This document shows positions 41,539 to 49,907 of a stretch of 64,000 nucleotides of DNA, piece after piece; position 1 is the first letter of the stretch; each line of letters starts with the position of its first letter. The notes beneath the pieces are model-generated. The model did no database searches. It was not told the origin of the DNA and saw only the letters and a program-made list of their open reading frames with translations. The stretch covers positions 5,687 through 69,686 of the forward strand of contig DCLA01000043.1 in assembly GCA_002320815.1 (NCBI GenBank), written 5' to 3'. The position numbers and the translations under genes are program-made. This stretch comes from Myxococcales bacterium UBA1660 (GTDB taxonomy: Bacteria; Myxococcota_A; Polyangia; Polyangiales; Houyiibacteriaceae).

Positions 41539-42045
41539 CTACTCGGTGCTCTCGTCGGGGCGCGACCACCAGCCGTCGGCGCGCGGGAGGAGGGCGCGGA
41601 AGTCCCCCTCCACGACCACCGCGTTGGTCGGGGTCTCTTCCAGGGTCAGCCGCCGGACCCGGAGGACCACCCCTTCGTCGTCGAGGATCGCCTGGCACTT
41701 CGCGGCCAGGCAGGCGGCCATCAGCTCGGTGGTCGGGTCGCCGGGCGTCACGACCAGGCGCCAATCCGGGAAGTGCTCGCGCGCGAGCGCGAGGAGGGGA
41801 TCGCGTTCGCCGAGCTGGAACCCATGGTCCAGGCGCTCGTCGACGAAGCGGTGCCAGCGGCCCTTCGCGCGGGCGAACTCGACCACCATGTTCGCCTCGC
41901 CATCGAGGCGCCCGTGGTCCTGGGGCTCGAGCTCGACGACCACGTACTCGTCGTGGCCATGGGGTGTGGCGCACTTGAGGGAGCTGCCGCTCGCCAACCG
42001 ATGGGCCATCGAGAAGCGCCGCCGGAAGCGCAGCGCGACGCTCAC
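41539..42045 (-). CDS. queD: 6-carboxytetrahydropterin synthase-like protein (QueD family)
   Basis: A 168-residue T-fold enzyme. The zinc ligands are His15 (FSMAHRL), His29 and His31 (CATPHGH), and Cys25 is the catalytic thiol. The LDHGFQL segment and the PTTELMA segment, with the pterin-binding Glu, are the other family marks. QueD makes 6-carboxy-5,6,7,8-tetrahydropterin from dihydroneopterin triphosphate in queuosine/preQ0 synthesis. It overlaps folE2 by 4 nt, and folE2's product is the QueD substrate, so the pair makes functional sense. Eukaryote-type PTP synthase activity is less likely. Confidence 0.88.
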   Translation of the reverse strand: MSVALRFRRRFSMAHRLASGSSLKCATPHGHDEYVVVELEPQDHGRLDGEANMVVEFARAKGRWHRFVDERLDHGFQLGERDPLLALAREHFPDWRLVVTPGDPTTELMAACLAAKCQAILDDEGVVLRVRRLTLEETPTNAVVVEGDFRALLPRADGWWSRPDESTE

Positions 42046-42800
42046 CGGCCGCCGCTCCGCTCCGCGACCGCCTGGTGGTTGTGGATGCTCTCCTCGTTGA
42101 CCACGCGCACGCGGTAGGCACCCACCAGGGGGTGCGCCTCGAGGGCGGCCGCGACCCCTCGGGTCAGGTCCTCGACGAACACCGGGTTGTCGTAGGCCTG
42201 CATGGTCACGTGGCGCTCGTCGCCCCGCTTGATGATCGGATAGATCGGCGCCGAGGCCTCGGCCTCCACCAGCGCCGCGAGGGCGTCGGGCTCCAGGCCG
42301 GGCCCGGTGGGCGTGATCTGCACGGTGACCCGGCCGCGCTGGTTGTGGGCGCCGTAGTCGCTGACCGCCTTGGAGCAGGGGCAGAGGCTCTGCACCGGCA
42401 CGGTGACCTCGAGCTGGACGGTGTTGCGGCCTCCGGCCCGGCGTCCGACGAAGGCCACGTCGAGATCGAGGAGCCCGGCGGTCCCACTGACCGGCGCCGT
42501 CCGCGTCACGAAGTGGGCGAAGCGGAGGGTCACCCGGACCTCCTCGGCCTCGAGCCGGTCGGCGGTGGCTTCGAGGAGCGCCTCGACGCCCGCGAAGTCG
42601 ACGGTCTCGCGGTGCTGATGGAGGAGCTCCACCAGGCGGCTCATGTGGGTGCCGCGGCGGTCGGCGGCGAGGGAGACCTCGAGATCGGCGACCGCGACGG
42701 TGGGGCCACCGAAGGCCACGACGGGCAGCCGCACGCCGGCCACGCCGACCGCGTCGAGGGTCAGCCCACGCTCTTCGGGCTCGTTCTGGACGTCACGCAT
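42042..42800 (-). CDS. folE2: GTP cyclohydrolase FolE2
   Basis: A 252-residue GTP cyclohydrolase of the IB (FolE2) type, which opens GTP to 7,8-dihydroneopterin triphosphate and works with metals other than zinc. Family motifs: VSLAADRRGTHMSR near residue 45, the catalytic Cys region SLCPCSKAVSDYGAHNQRG, and the C-terminal VVNEESIHNH. Followed by queD with an ATGA overlap. Bacteria often use FolE2 under zinc limitation; no zinc-repressor site is obvious upstream. The ATG at 42800 matches family length. The 205-nt divergent gap upstream holds the leader ORF of the next gene. Confidence 0.93.
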   Translation of the reverse strand: MRDVQNEPEERGLTLDAVGVAGVRLPVVAFGGPTVAVADLEVSLAADRRGTHMSRLVELLHQHRETVDFAGVEALLEATADRLEAEEVRVTLRFAHFVTRTAPVSGTAGLLDLDVAFVGRRAGGRNTVQLEVTVPVQSLCPCSKAVSDYGAHNQRGRVTVQITPTGPGLEPDALAALVEAEASAPIYPIIKRGDERHVTMQAYDNPVFVEDLTRGVAAALEAHPLVGAYRVRVVNEESIHNHQAVAERSGGR

Positions 42801-42930
42801 GGGGAAAAGGGGAGATCGGACGGTGTAGCACCCCCTTGGATCTTGGCGAGGCAACGCCGGAGTCACCCGTCCCCGTCTTTGGCTGTAGGGCAAAGCGACA
42901 CGTTTTTCTCGGATCTCCGTCGCGCTGAGG

Positions 42931-42936
42931 TAGCAT
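42931..42936 (+). promoter_or_regulatory. -10-like box before the leader ORF
   Basis: TAGCAT, 7 nt before the ATG at 42944. Same box and same spacing as at 22536-22541. Confidence 0.5.
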
Positions 42937-42943
42937 GGCGCCC

Positions 42944-43006
42944 ATGGCCAGGAGAGCCGCGACGAAGGGTTGGGGGCGTTGGGTCGACGAGGAGGTCCGT
43001 CGCTGA
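42944..43006 (+). CDS. 20-residue leader peptide, coupled to the next gene
   Basis: A 20-codon frame (MARRAATKGW-type, basic, three Trp-rich positions) that starts leaderless 7 nt after a TAGCAT box. Its TGA overlaps the ATG of the metallo-beta-lactamase-fold gene (TGATG at 43004-43008). The downstream gene's Shine-Dalgarno, GGAGGT (42991-42996), is inside the leader, so ribosomes finishing the leader could re-start there. It may control translation. It could instead be an in-phase accident. Confidence 0.45.
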   Translation: MARRAATKGWGRWVDEEVRR

Positions 43007-43824
43007 TGGATTTCTGGGTTCGATTCTGGGGAGTTCGAGGCTCGATCGCGTGCCCGTCGCCCCAGCACGTTCGCTATGGCGGCAACACGAGCTGTCTGGA
43101 GCTCAACGTCGGTGGGACCTCCATCGTGCTCGACGCGGGCACCGGGATCCGGAACCTCGGGCAGAGCTTCCTGGAGCGGGGGGTCAAGAAGGCCCACATC
43201 CTCCTGACCCACACCCACTGGGACCACATCAACGGGTTCCCCTTCTTCACGCCGGCCTACGTGCCGGACCATGACTTCGAGATCCGCGCCGGTCACCTCT
43301 ACGACGCCGGCGGCGTGCAGCGGGTGCTCGCGGGTCAGATGGCGCGGCCGACGTTCCCGGTGCCGCTCACCGCGCTCCAGGCGGACATCAAGTTCCAGGA
43401 CTTCCAGGCGGGTCAGCAGTTCGAGATCGAGGGCATCGTGGTGAAGACCGCGCCGCTCCAGCATCCCGACGGCGCGACAGCCTACCGCATCGAGGCCGAT
43501 GGCCGGTCGTTCTGCTACGTGACCGACACCGAGCACGTCCCGGGCGAGCCCGACGAGAACGTCCTCGGTCTGATCCAAGGCGCGGACCTGGTCGTCTACG
43601 ACAGCACCTACACCGACGCCGAGTTCCCGAAGCACGTCGGTTGGGGTCACTCGACCTGGCAGGAGGGCGTACGCCTCTGCCGCCGGGCCGACGTCCAGCG
43701 CATGGCGATCTTCCACCACGACCCCTACCACGACGACGACTTCATGGACGGGGTCGCCGACGAGGCCAAGGAAGCGTGGGAGGGCGCCTTCGTGGCCGTC
43801 GAAGGCATGCAGATCGACGTCTGA
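43006..43824 (+). CDS. Metallo-beta-lactamase-fold hydrolase
   Basis: A 272-residue soluble protein with the MBL metal site THTHWDHINGFP (H-x-H-x-D-H), later His ligands in LQHPDG and a metal-bridging Asp in CYVTDTEH. The opening FWGVRGSIACPSP and the GGNTSC segment are typical of a widespread subgroup near PhnP/RNase Z-like enzymes, often annotated as cyclic-nucleotide or cyclic-phosphate hydrolases. The substrate is not predictable. The start at 43006 has GGAGGT at 9 nt and overlaps the leader ORF stop. Confidence 0.88.
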   Translation: MDFWVRFWGVRGSIACPSPQHVRYGGNTSCLELNVGGTSIVLDAGTGIRNLGQSFLERGVKKAHILLTHTHWDHINGFPFFTPAYVPDHDFEIRAGHLYDAGGVQRVLAGQMARPTFPVPLTALQADIKFQDFQAGQQFEIEGIVVKTAPLQHPDGATAYRIEADGRSFCYVTDTEHVPGEPDENVLGLIQGADLVVYDSTYTDAEFPKHVGWGHSTWQEGVRLCRRADVQRMAIFHHDPYHDDDFMDGVADEAKEAWEGAFVAVEGMQIDV

Positions 43825-43827
43825 CCG

Positions 43828-43850
43828 ACGCGGGCGACTCACGCCCGCGT
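43828..43850. terminator. Hairpin between convergent genes
   Basis: Perfect 9-bp stem (43828-43836 with 43842-43850), loop ACTCA, followed on the plus strand by TCCTTC. It begins 4 nt after the MBL-fold stop and probably ends that transcript. Confidence 0.65.
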
Positions 43851-43889
43851 TCCTTCGCTCGGCCACAGTCGGCCGCGCCCTCGTGCTCC

Positions 43890-44414
43890 TCAGCGCTCGC
43901 CGAGGCGGGGGAGGAGCTCGGCGAAGTTGCAGGGACGGAAGCGCGCGTCGAGCTGGTGGACGAGGATCTCGTCCCATGCATCGCGGACCGCGCTCGTGGA
44001 GCCCGGGAGCGCGAAGAGGTAGGTCCCGCCGGCGACTCCGGCGGTGGCGCGTGATTGGATCGTCGAGGTGCCGATCTTCTGGAAGCTGAGCCACCGGAAG
44101 AGCTCGCCGAAGCCGGGGATGGCTTTCTCGTAGACCGCCTCGAAGGCCTCGGGGGTGATGTCGCGACCAGTGACGCCGGTGCCGCCGGTGCTGATGACCA
44201 CCTCGACCTCGGGGTCGGCCACGAGGTCACGGAGCACCTGCTCGAGGCCCGCGCGGTCATCGGGGACGATACGCTTGGAGGCCACCACGTGGCCGGCCCC
44301 CTCCACGCGCTCGCGCAGGGTGTGGCCCGAGCGATCGTCGTCGTCGGTGCGCGTATCGCTCACGGTGAGGATGGCGATGCGCAGCGGGCGGAACTCGCGG
44401 GACTCGTCGATCAT
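43890..44414 (-). CDS. Molybdenum cofactor protein of the MogA/MoaB family
   Basis: A 174-residue MoCF-fold protein with the family's ILTVSDTRTDDDDRSG start and the molybdopterin-binding STGGTGVTGRDITPEA. Such proteins adenylylate molybdopterin (MogA) before molybdate insertion; MoaB paralogues do the same or are inactive. Sequence alone does not separate the two; the MoaB-like short length fits. The start has GGAGG at 5 nt. No other molybdenum gene is nearby. Divergent from the DksA-like gene. Confidence 0.88.
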   Translation of the reverse strand: MIDESREFRPLRIAILTVSDTRTDDDDRSGHTLRERVEGAGHVVASKRIVPDDRAGLEQVLRDLVADPEVEVVISTGGTGVTGRDITPEAFEAVYEKAIPGFGELFRWLSFQKIGTSTIQSRATAGVAGGTYLFALPGSTSAVRDAWDEILVHQLDARFRPCNFAELLPRLGER

Positions 44415-44574
44415 GCAGCCTCCATCGGGCGAAGATCCCGCGGGGTCCAGGGGAGGGCAACGAGAACGCCCACGGCGAGGAACGACCCACTCTGGGCGGG
44501 TATTGCAATCTCGGTCCCCGTGTGGCATCGATTCGCCCCCTTTATCTCCGACCATTGAGGGGGCTGGAGCGACG

Positions 44575-45033
44575 ATGGCGACCAAGAAGACGACGACGAA
44601 GAAGACCGAAGGCGCGAGCGCAGTGAGCTCGAAGCCCACGATCGAGCCGCAGGCGCACCCCGACTCCGGGCTGAGCAAGAAGCAGGTGAAGGCCCTCTAC
44701 GACAAGCTCGTCTCCGAACGGGATCGGGTCATCCAGGGCCACGGCGCCCACCTCTCCGACGCGATCTCCAACGTGGACCCGCTCTCGGACGAGATGGACG
44801 TCGCCCAGCGGCACACCGAGCAGGCGTACCTGATGCGCTTCGCCGACAAGGAGCGGAAGCTCCTGGTGCAGATCACCAACGCCCTCGAGAAGCTCGAGAC
44901 CGGCGAGTACGGAGTCTGCGAAGGGACCGGCGAGCCCATCAGCCTGAAGCGCCTCGAGCTGCGCCCCTGGACCCGCTACAGCGTGGAGTACAAGGAGCAG
45001 GTGGAGCGCGAGCGCAAGCAGCACCAGCGCTGA
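44575..45033 (+). CDS. DksA/TraR-like protein lacking the zinc finger
   Basis: A 152-residue protein. A Lys/Thr-rich N-terminus is followed by a long coiled coil (about residues 38-110) carrying the DEMDVA sequence, which matches the DxxDxA tip that DksA inserts into the RNA polymerase secondary channel. The C-terminal domain keeps the GEYGVCEGTGEPISLKRLELRPWTR framework, but three of the four zinc-binding Cys are replaced (CEGT for CxxC, SVEY for CxxC). It may regulate transcription without zinc. Its start codon is preceded by a G-rich stretch. Monocistronic. Confidence 0.85.
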   Translation: MATKKTTTKKTEGASAVSSKPTIEPQAHPDSGLSKKQVKALYDKLVSERDRVIQGHGAHLSDAISNVDPLSDEMDVAQRHTEQAYLMRFADKERKLLVQITNALEKLETGEYGVCEGTGEPISLKRLELRPWTRYSVEYKEQVERERKQHQR

Positions 45034-45053
45034 GCGCGGCTGCCCACCCTGCG

Positions 45054-45083
45054 ACGCCGTGATCCCGCGAGGGGTCGCGGCGT
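45054..45083. terminator. Imperfect hairpin between convergent genes
   Basis: ACGCCG (45054-45059) pairs with CGGCGT (45078-45083), extended inward through CCC/GGG with two mismatches; loop GCGA. It sits between the DksA-like and PHP-domain genes. No T-tract. Confidence 0.45.
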
Positions 45084-45091
45084 TCGTGCGT

Positions 45092-46978
45092 TCAGCGCTC
45101 GAAGACCGGGCTCGACCACGCCATCTCGCCGTCCTCCTGGACCACCCGCAGGTAGGCGTAGCCCGGAGCGGGGAAGACCACCCGCGCGGCGAGCTCGCCC
45201 TCGAGGCCCGCGACCTCGCCGGTGGCGAGGAGCCCCTCGGGGCCCACCAGCTCGATCCGGGCCAGCGGTGATACCCCGAGGGCCCGGCCAACGACCACGT
45301 GTTCGCCCGCGGGGATCTCGCTGCCCATGGGGAAGCCGTCGACCTCGAGGTCCAAGAGGATCTTCACTCCGCTGGTGCCGTAGCAGCGCCGCTCGCGGAG
45401 GGCGTTGAAGACGGCGTCGCGGGTGAGCTCTTCCGCCTGCACGGCGGTCAGCCCGGTCCGGTACGGGTCGCGCTTGCGGGCCTCGCCGTGGTGCCAGAGC
45501 AGCCCGTGGCTGTCCGACGACGCCGTGAACCCGAAGCGGTGCCCTCGGCGGAGCATCACGTCGGCGAGCTGATGGGTGTGCTCGCCGCGCATTCCCAGCG
45601 GATGGTCCGCGTGTTCGTAGCACCCGTGGCACGAACAGATCTCCCAGGTGGGCTGGCCGATCGGGTCGTGACCCTCCTCGTCGCAGCCGGTCCAGCCGAT
45701 GTGATGGGGCGCCGCCCAACCGCCCACCTCCGCGATGCGCTGCACCAGGTCGCCACCGACGGGGACGTCGTCCCGGGAGACGATGGGCTGGTCGCGGGTG
45801 GGGAGGTAGACGCACTTGTGCCCCGGGCCCGGGTACATCTTGCCGGTCCACTCGTAGGCCAGGAGCGTGGCGAAGGTCCCGGGGGCGTCGAAGGCGTCGG
45901 CGACCTCTTGGAGGTAGCGCCACTCGCCGGGGCCGGTCCGCTTCCCGAGGAACGACTCGTGGTCGGTGAGGGCGACGAAGTCGTCGGCGTAGCGGTCCCG
46001 CGCCCGCAGGTACACCTCCTCTGCGCTGCCCACGCCGTCGCTGTGCGCGCTGTGCTGCTGGATGTCGCCGAAGAAGGTGCGCAGCCCCCGCCGCCGCGCC
46101 GGGTCCTCGCGCTCCGCCGCGACCGGGGAGGGCGCCTGCCGCTCCGTCAGGTCGACTGGCGCGGGCGCCAGCGCCGGCGCGCCGCCGGCGGGGACCTCTT
46201 GCGCCCGCAGCTCCAGCGCCCGGCGGTCGCGCCAAGTCGCCAGGAGCGAGCCGTCCACGATCGCCGCGCTCACCCGGCGTCCCCGGGAACCCCAGGTCCC
46301 GTCGGTCATCGACCGGCGGGGAGCGAACCCCGCCGCTCCGAGGTCCTGGCGCCACATGTCGTGGGACCCGCGCCCGAAGAGCGCCAGGGCCCCGTCCGGT
46401 CCGACCACCAGGCAGGGGAACTCGAAGGACTGCTCTTCGCCGGGGCGGTCCCGGTCGCGGTCCACCATCGGCGCCGCGGGCTCGTGCACCCCGCCCGCGT
46501 CGTCGACGAAGCGGAGCGCGATCCACTTGGCGACGTCGCGCTGGAGGTCGTCCTCTCGCACGTCGTGATGCCAGGCGACCCAGTGCCCACCGGGCGCCGC
46601 CGCCACCGCCGGCGCCGCGGCCATCCCCCGGGCGCGCCAGACCCGCACGGTCTCGCCGCCACGCTCCAGCACCACCTGCGCGACCCCGGCGTCGTTGACG
46701 AGGCTCACCCGCGCATCGGGGATCGACGCGACGCTCTCCGCCGCCGCCGCCGCCGGCTGGCCCCGCTCGTCGAGGGCCTCGATGGCGTCCTCCCACGCGC
46801 CGACCTCCGGATCCCCGACGACGCCGGCGCCGTCGACGGTCCACCGCTCGATCCGCTCCCGGCCCTCGGTCCAGGCGATGGCCGCCAAGGTCCACCCGGC
46901 GGACCCGCGCACGAAGCGTGGGGAGCGCAGGTAGCGCTCGGGGGTCTGGGCGAGGGACGGGGCCGGCCGGGTCTCCAT
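45092..46978 (-). CDS. DUF3604-like PHP-domain protein
   Basis: A 628-residue soluble protein. The first ~290 residues are strand-rich, probably a propeller-like or sandwich domain. From about 295 a PHP phosphoesterase-like domain begins with FFGDIQQHSAHSDG, followed by DFVALTDHE, the PHHIGWTG segment and the late SSDSHG, which supply the trinuclear metal site of the PHP fold. This matches DUF3604-type proteins, whose substrates are unknown. A beta-rich C-terminal domain follows. No signal peptide. The start at 46978 has an AAGGAAGAG Shine-Dalgarno. Divergent from htrA. Confidence 0.82.
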   Translation of the reverse strand: METRPAPSLAQTPERYLRSPRFVRGSAGWTLAAIAWTEGRERIERWTVDGAGVVGDPEVGAWEDAIEALDERGQPAAAAAESVASIPDARVSLVNDAGVAQVVLERGGETVRVWRARGMAAAPAVAAAPGGHWVAWHHDVREDDLQRDVAKWIALRFVDDAGGVHEPAAPMVDRDRDRPGEEQSFEFPCLVVGPDGALALFGRGSHDMWRQDLGAAGFAPRRSMTDGTWGSRGRRVSAAIVDGSLLATWRDRRALELRAQEVPAGGAPALAPAPVDLTERQAPSPVAAEREDPARRRGLRTFFGDIQQHSAHSDGVGSAEEVYLRARDRYADDFVALTDHESFLGKRTGPGEWRYLQEVADAFDAPGTFATLLAYEWTGKMYPGPGHKCVYLPTRDQPIVSRDDVPVGGDLVQRIAEVGGWAAPHHIGWTGCDEEGHDPIGQPTWEICSCHGCYEHADHPLGMRGEHTHQLADVMLRRGHRFGFTASSDSHGLLWHHGEARKRDPYRTGLTAVQAEELTRDAVFNALRERRCYGTSGVKILLDLEVDGFPMGSEIPAGEHVVVGRALGVSPLARIELVGPEGLLATGEVAGLEGELAARVVFPAPGYAYLRVVQEDGEMAWSSPVFER

Positions 46979-47116
46979 CTCTCTTCCTTGCCCCCGATGC
47001 GCGGGGTCCCGCAAGGGCTCGCCGCGCAGCCACCCCGCGCGGGCGAATAGGACGGCGGGACCACGGGTTGACGAGGCGGACGGGGGGACCGACCGTGAAA
47101 GCCCCCGACGAAGACG

Positions 47117-48493
47117 ATGATCCAGAAGGCCCTCCTCCCCGCACTCGCTCTCACCCTCGCCGCGCCGGCGTTCGCTCAGGACGCCGAGCCCCCGGCGCCG
47201 ACCGCCCGGGAGCAGCGCGCCATCGAGTTCGCCCAGTCCCTGGGCGATGCGTTCTCCTCGGTGGCCCAGCGCCTCTCGGACAGCGTGGTCTCCATCCGCG
47301 TCGAGGTCCCCGGGCGACCGACCGCGTTCAGCAACCTGCGCGGCTACGGCTCCGACGAAGGTCCCATCGTCCGTGGCGGGGGCTCCGGCGTCGTCTTCCG
47401 CTCCGACGGGCACATCCTGACCAACAACCACGTGGTCGGGCAGGCGCGGCGCATCGAGGTCCGACTCCACGACGGGCGCACCTTCCCGGCGACGGTGGTG
47501 GGCACCGACCCGGCCACCGATTTGGCGGTCATCAAGATCGACGCCGACGGCCTCCCCGCGGCTCCCTTCGCTCGCCGCGAGCGCATCCGCGTGGGCGAGT
47601 GGGCGGTGGCCATCGGCTCGCCCTTCGGCCTCGACTACACCGTCACCGCCGGCGTGGTCAGCGCCGTCGGACGCGGCGGCGTGGGGATGAACGAGATCGA
47701 GGACTACATCCAGACCGACGCCAGCATCAACCCCGGCAACTCGGGGGGGCCCCTGGTCAACCTCCGCGGCGAGGTCATCGGCATCAACACCATGATCGTC
47801 GGGCGGGGCACGGGCATCGGCTTCGCCGTGGTCAGCGAGCTGGCGGACCAGGTCGCCACCCAGATCATCGACTCGGGCCGGGTCCAGCGGGCCTACCTGG
47901 GCGTGTCCTTCCAGGAGCTCTCGCCCGCGCTGGTCCAGCAGATGGGGCTCCGCGCCGGCACCCGCGGCGCGCTCATCGCCGGCGTCGAGCCGGACGGTCC
48001 CGCGGACGAGGCCGGGCTCCGGGCCGGCGACGTGGTCACCCACGTCGACGGACAGGCCCTCGGGGACAGTCAGGACCTCTTCCGCCGGGTGATCGCCACC
48101 CAGGTGGGCAGCCCGATGGCCCTGACCGCGGTCCGCGACGGTCGTCGCCGCACCTTCCGCGTACGCACCGGGGTCCGCCCGGTCGACCGCGCGCCCCAGG
48201 GCGCCAACGAGGTCTCGCGCCAGGGCGCGGCCCCGTCGGGCATGGCGCTCCAGGGGCTCTCCCGCCAGGACGCGCGACGCCGCGGCGTCCGCTGGGGAGT
48301 GCTGGTGCACCAGGTCCGCGAGGGGTCCCCGGCCGCCCGGGCCGGGATCACCCAGGGCGACGTGATCCTCGAGGCCGACCGGCATCGGGTGACGCGCCCC
48401 GAACAGGTCCAGGCTGCCCTCCGGGACGGCCGCGCGCTCCTGCGGGTGAAGCGCGGCCGCGGCCTGCTCTACGTCCCCCTCCGCGTTCGCTGA
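47117..48493 (+). CDS. HtrA/DegP-type periplasmic serine protease
   Basis: A 458-residue exported protein. Signal peptide 1-20 (APAFA cleavage), trypsin-like domain with His105 (TNNHVV), Asp135 (TDLAVIK) and Ser209 (GNSGGP), then two PDZ domains (about 253-345 and 365-455) that bind unfolded C-termini. This is standard DegP architecture for envelope quality control. It lies 67 nt before an ECF sigma gene, the usual partner for envelope-stress regulation in other bacteria, and may share a regulon with it. The promoter in the 138-nt divergent gap was not resolved. Confidence 0.93.
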   Translation: MIQKALLPALALTLAAPAFAQDAEPPAPTAREQRAIEFAQSLGDAFSSVAQRLSDSVVSIRVEVPGRPTAFSNLRGYGSDEGPIVRGGGSGVVFRSDGHILTNNHVVGQARRIEVRLHDGRTFPATVVGTDPATDLAVIKIDADGLPAAPFARRERIRVGEWAVAIGSPFGLDYTVTAGVVSAVGRGGVGMNEIEDYIQTDASINPGNSGGPLVNLRGEVIGINTMIVGRGTGIGFAVVSELADQVATQIIDSGRVQRAYLGVSFQELSPALVQQMGLRAGTRGALIAGVEPDGPADEAGLRAGDVVTHVDGQALGDSQDLFRRVIATQVGSPMALTAVRDGRRRTFRVRTGVRPVDRAPQGANEVSRQGAAPSGMALQGLSRQDARRRGVRWGVLVHQVREGSPAARAGITQGDVILEADRHRVTRPEQVQAALRDGRALLRVKRGRGLLYVPLRVR

Positions 48494-48546
48494 GTGCCAC
48501 TCACCCTGGGCTCCGGGCCAAACTGCGCCACCGCCGGCAAACCGTG

Positions 48547-48553
48547 TTAGAAA
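48547..48553 (+). promoter_or_regulatory. -10-like element of the ECF sigma gene
   Basis: TGT-TAGAAA, with TAGAAA at 48548-48553, 7 nt before the ATG at 48561. It resembles the extended -10 set of the other leaderless starts. An ECF-type -35/-10 pair was looked for and not found. Confidence 0.4.
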
Positions 48554-48560
48554 GGCGGCC

Positions 48561-49319
48561 ATGGCTACGGCCACCGCCGAGGCCCCGGAGCCCACCCCCG
48601 TGACTGGATCTGCCGCTGGCGACGAATCGGTCGACCCCGCCGACGAAGCGGAGAACGACGAAGTGAATGGAAGCGACGCGAGCGCGTCCAAGCCCTCGAC
48701 CAGGACGAGCGCGCAGGATCGCGAACGGGACAAGGAGCTGGTCGCCCTCGCACAGAAGGGCGATCAGGACGCGTTCCGGGAGCTCTTCGACCGGTATCAC
48801 CGGCGAGCTTTCGCGGTCGCCCTGGGTGTCGTGAAGAACAAGCAAGACGCCCTGGACATCATCCAGGACGCCTTCATCAAGGTCCACAAGCACATCCAGA
48901 GCTTCCAGGGGACGGCCAGCTTCTACACCTGGCTCTACCGGATCGTCATGAACCTCTCCATCGATCACGTTCGCAAGGCCAAGAAGGGCCGCGACCTCGA
49001 CTACGACGACAAGGTCGGTCGGGACGACGAGAACGTGGCCGGCGACGGGGCCATCCTGCCGACCATCCTGGACGCGAACCCGCGGCGCACCGTGATGCGC
49101 CGCGAGCTCGCGGACGCCATCCAAGGCGCCCTCGACACGCTCTCCGAGGATCACCGCGCGGTGATCCTCCTGCGCGAGGTCGAAGGGCTCTCCTACGAGG
49201 AGATGGCGCGGGTGCTGGAGGTGCCCAAGGGGACCATCATGAGCCGCCTCTTCCACGCGCGGCGCAACATGCAGCAGGCCCTGGCGGAGTACGTGCAGGG
49301 CGACCTGGATATCCAATGA
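48561..49319 (+). CDS. ECF RNA polymerase sigma factor
   Basis: A 252-residue sigma-70-family factor of the extracytoplasmic-function group. An acidic, disordered N-terminal extension (about 1-52) is unusually long. Region 2 (about 55-125) has AFRELFDRYHRRAFAVA and DIIQDAFIKVHKHI; region 4 (about 185-245) has LSEDHRAVILLREVEGLSYEEMA and PKGTIMSRLFHARR. It directs RNA polymerase to its own regulon. The next gene, overlapping by 4 nt (ATGA), looks like its anti-sigma factor. The RpoE-like group is most likely, given the htrA gene just upstream. Confidence 0.95.
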   Translation: MATATAEAPEPTPVTGSAAGDESVDPADEAENDEVNGSDASASKPSTRTSAQDRERDKELVALAQKGDQDAFRELFDRYHRRAFAVALGVVKNKQDALDIIQDAFIKVHKHIQSFQGTASFYTWLYRIVMNLSIDHVRKAKKGRDLDYDDKVGRDDENVAGDGAILPTILDANPRRTVMRRELADAIQGALDTLSEDHRAVILLREVEGLSYEEMARVLEVPKGTIMSRLFHARRNMQQALAEYVQGDLDIQ

Positions 49320-49885
49320 GCAGTCAGCAGCCCATCGACGACGACAAGCTCCAGCGCTTCTACGACGGCGACCTCACCGAGGGTGAGGCCAAGGTCGTCG
49401 GGCGCGACGTCGACGCCTCCGCCGAGGAGCAGGAGCGCGTCGCCCAGATGAGTCGCCTGGGCGACATCCTCCGCGCCAGCGCCGAGGTCGAGAGCGAGGG
49501 CATCGACGCCGACGCGCTCTTCCTGCGCATCGAGCGCGGCATCGAGAAGGAGCCGGTCCCGCGGCTCCAGGTCATCCAGGGCCAGAAAAAGAAGCAGCGC
49601 ACCGGCGCCGTCATCGCGGCCGCGGTCGCCATCGCCGCCGCGGTCACCGTGGCCTTCCTCTTCCGGCAGCCCGTGGACCCGAACACCGCCCAGAGCGTCC
49701 ACCCCGACGAGGGGCGGCTCCGCACCGCCCAGGCGGACATCGAGGACCCGATGCACGTCCAGATCCACCCGCCCGGCGGGTCCTCCGTCGAGCGAGTCGA
49801 ATTCGGTGCGAATACCGGGACCGTGTTCGAAGTCCAAGGGGAGCAAGGCCAGCCCCTGGCCGTCGTCTGGATCGCCGAAGAGTGA
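49316..49885 (+). CDS. Probable anti-sigma factor
   Basis: A 189-residue single-pass membrane protein. The cytoplasmic N-terminal part (about 1-85) begins DDDKLQRFYDGDLTEGEAKVV, like anti-sigma domains of the zf-HC2/RsgI group but without the His-Cys zinc motif. One hydrophobic helix lies at about 99-119 (AVIAAAVAIAAAVTVAFLF), then a periplasmic C-terminal domain. Its ATGA overlap with the ECF sigma gene supports the role. Signal release probably depends on periplasmic sensing or proteolysis; no protease site can be read. Confidence 0.82.
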   Translation: MSSQQPIDDDKLQRFYDGDLTEGEAKVVGRDVDASAEEQERVAQMSRLGDILRASAEVESEGIDADALFLRIERGIEKEPVPRLQVIQGQKKKQRTGAVIAAAVAIAAAVTVAFLFRQPVDPNTAQSVHPDEGRLRTAQADIEDPMHVQIHPPGGSSVERVEFGANTGTVFEVQGEQGQPLAVVWIAEE

Positions 49886-49907
49886 TCCTCTCAGAATCGA
49901 GCCCATC

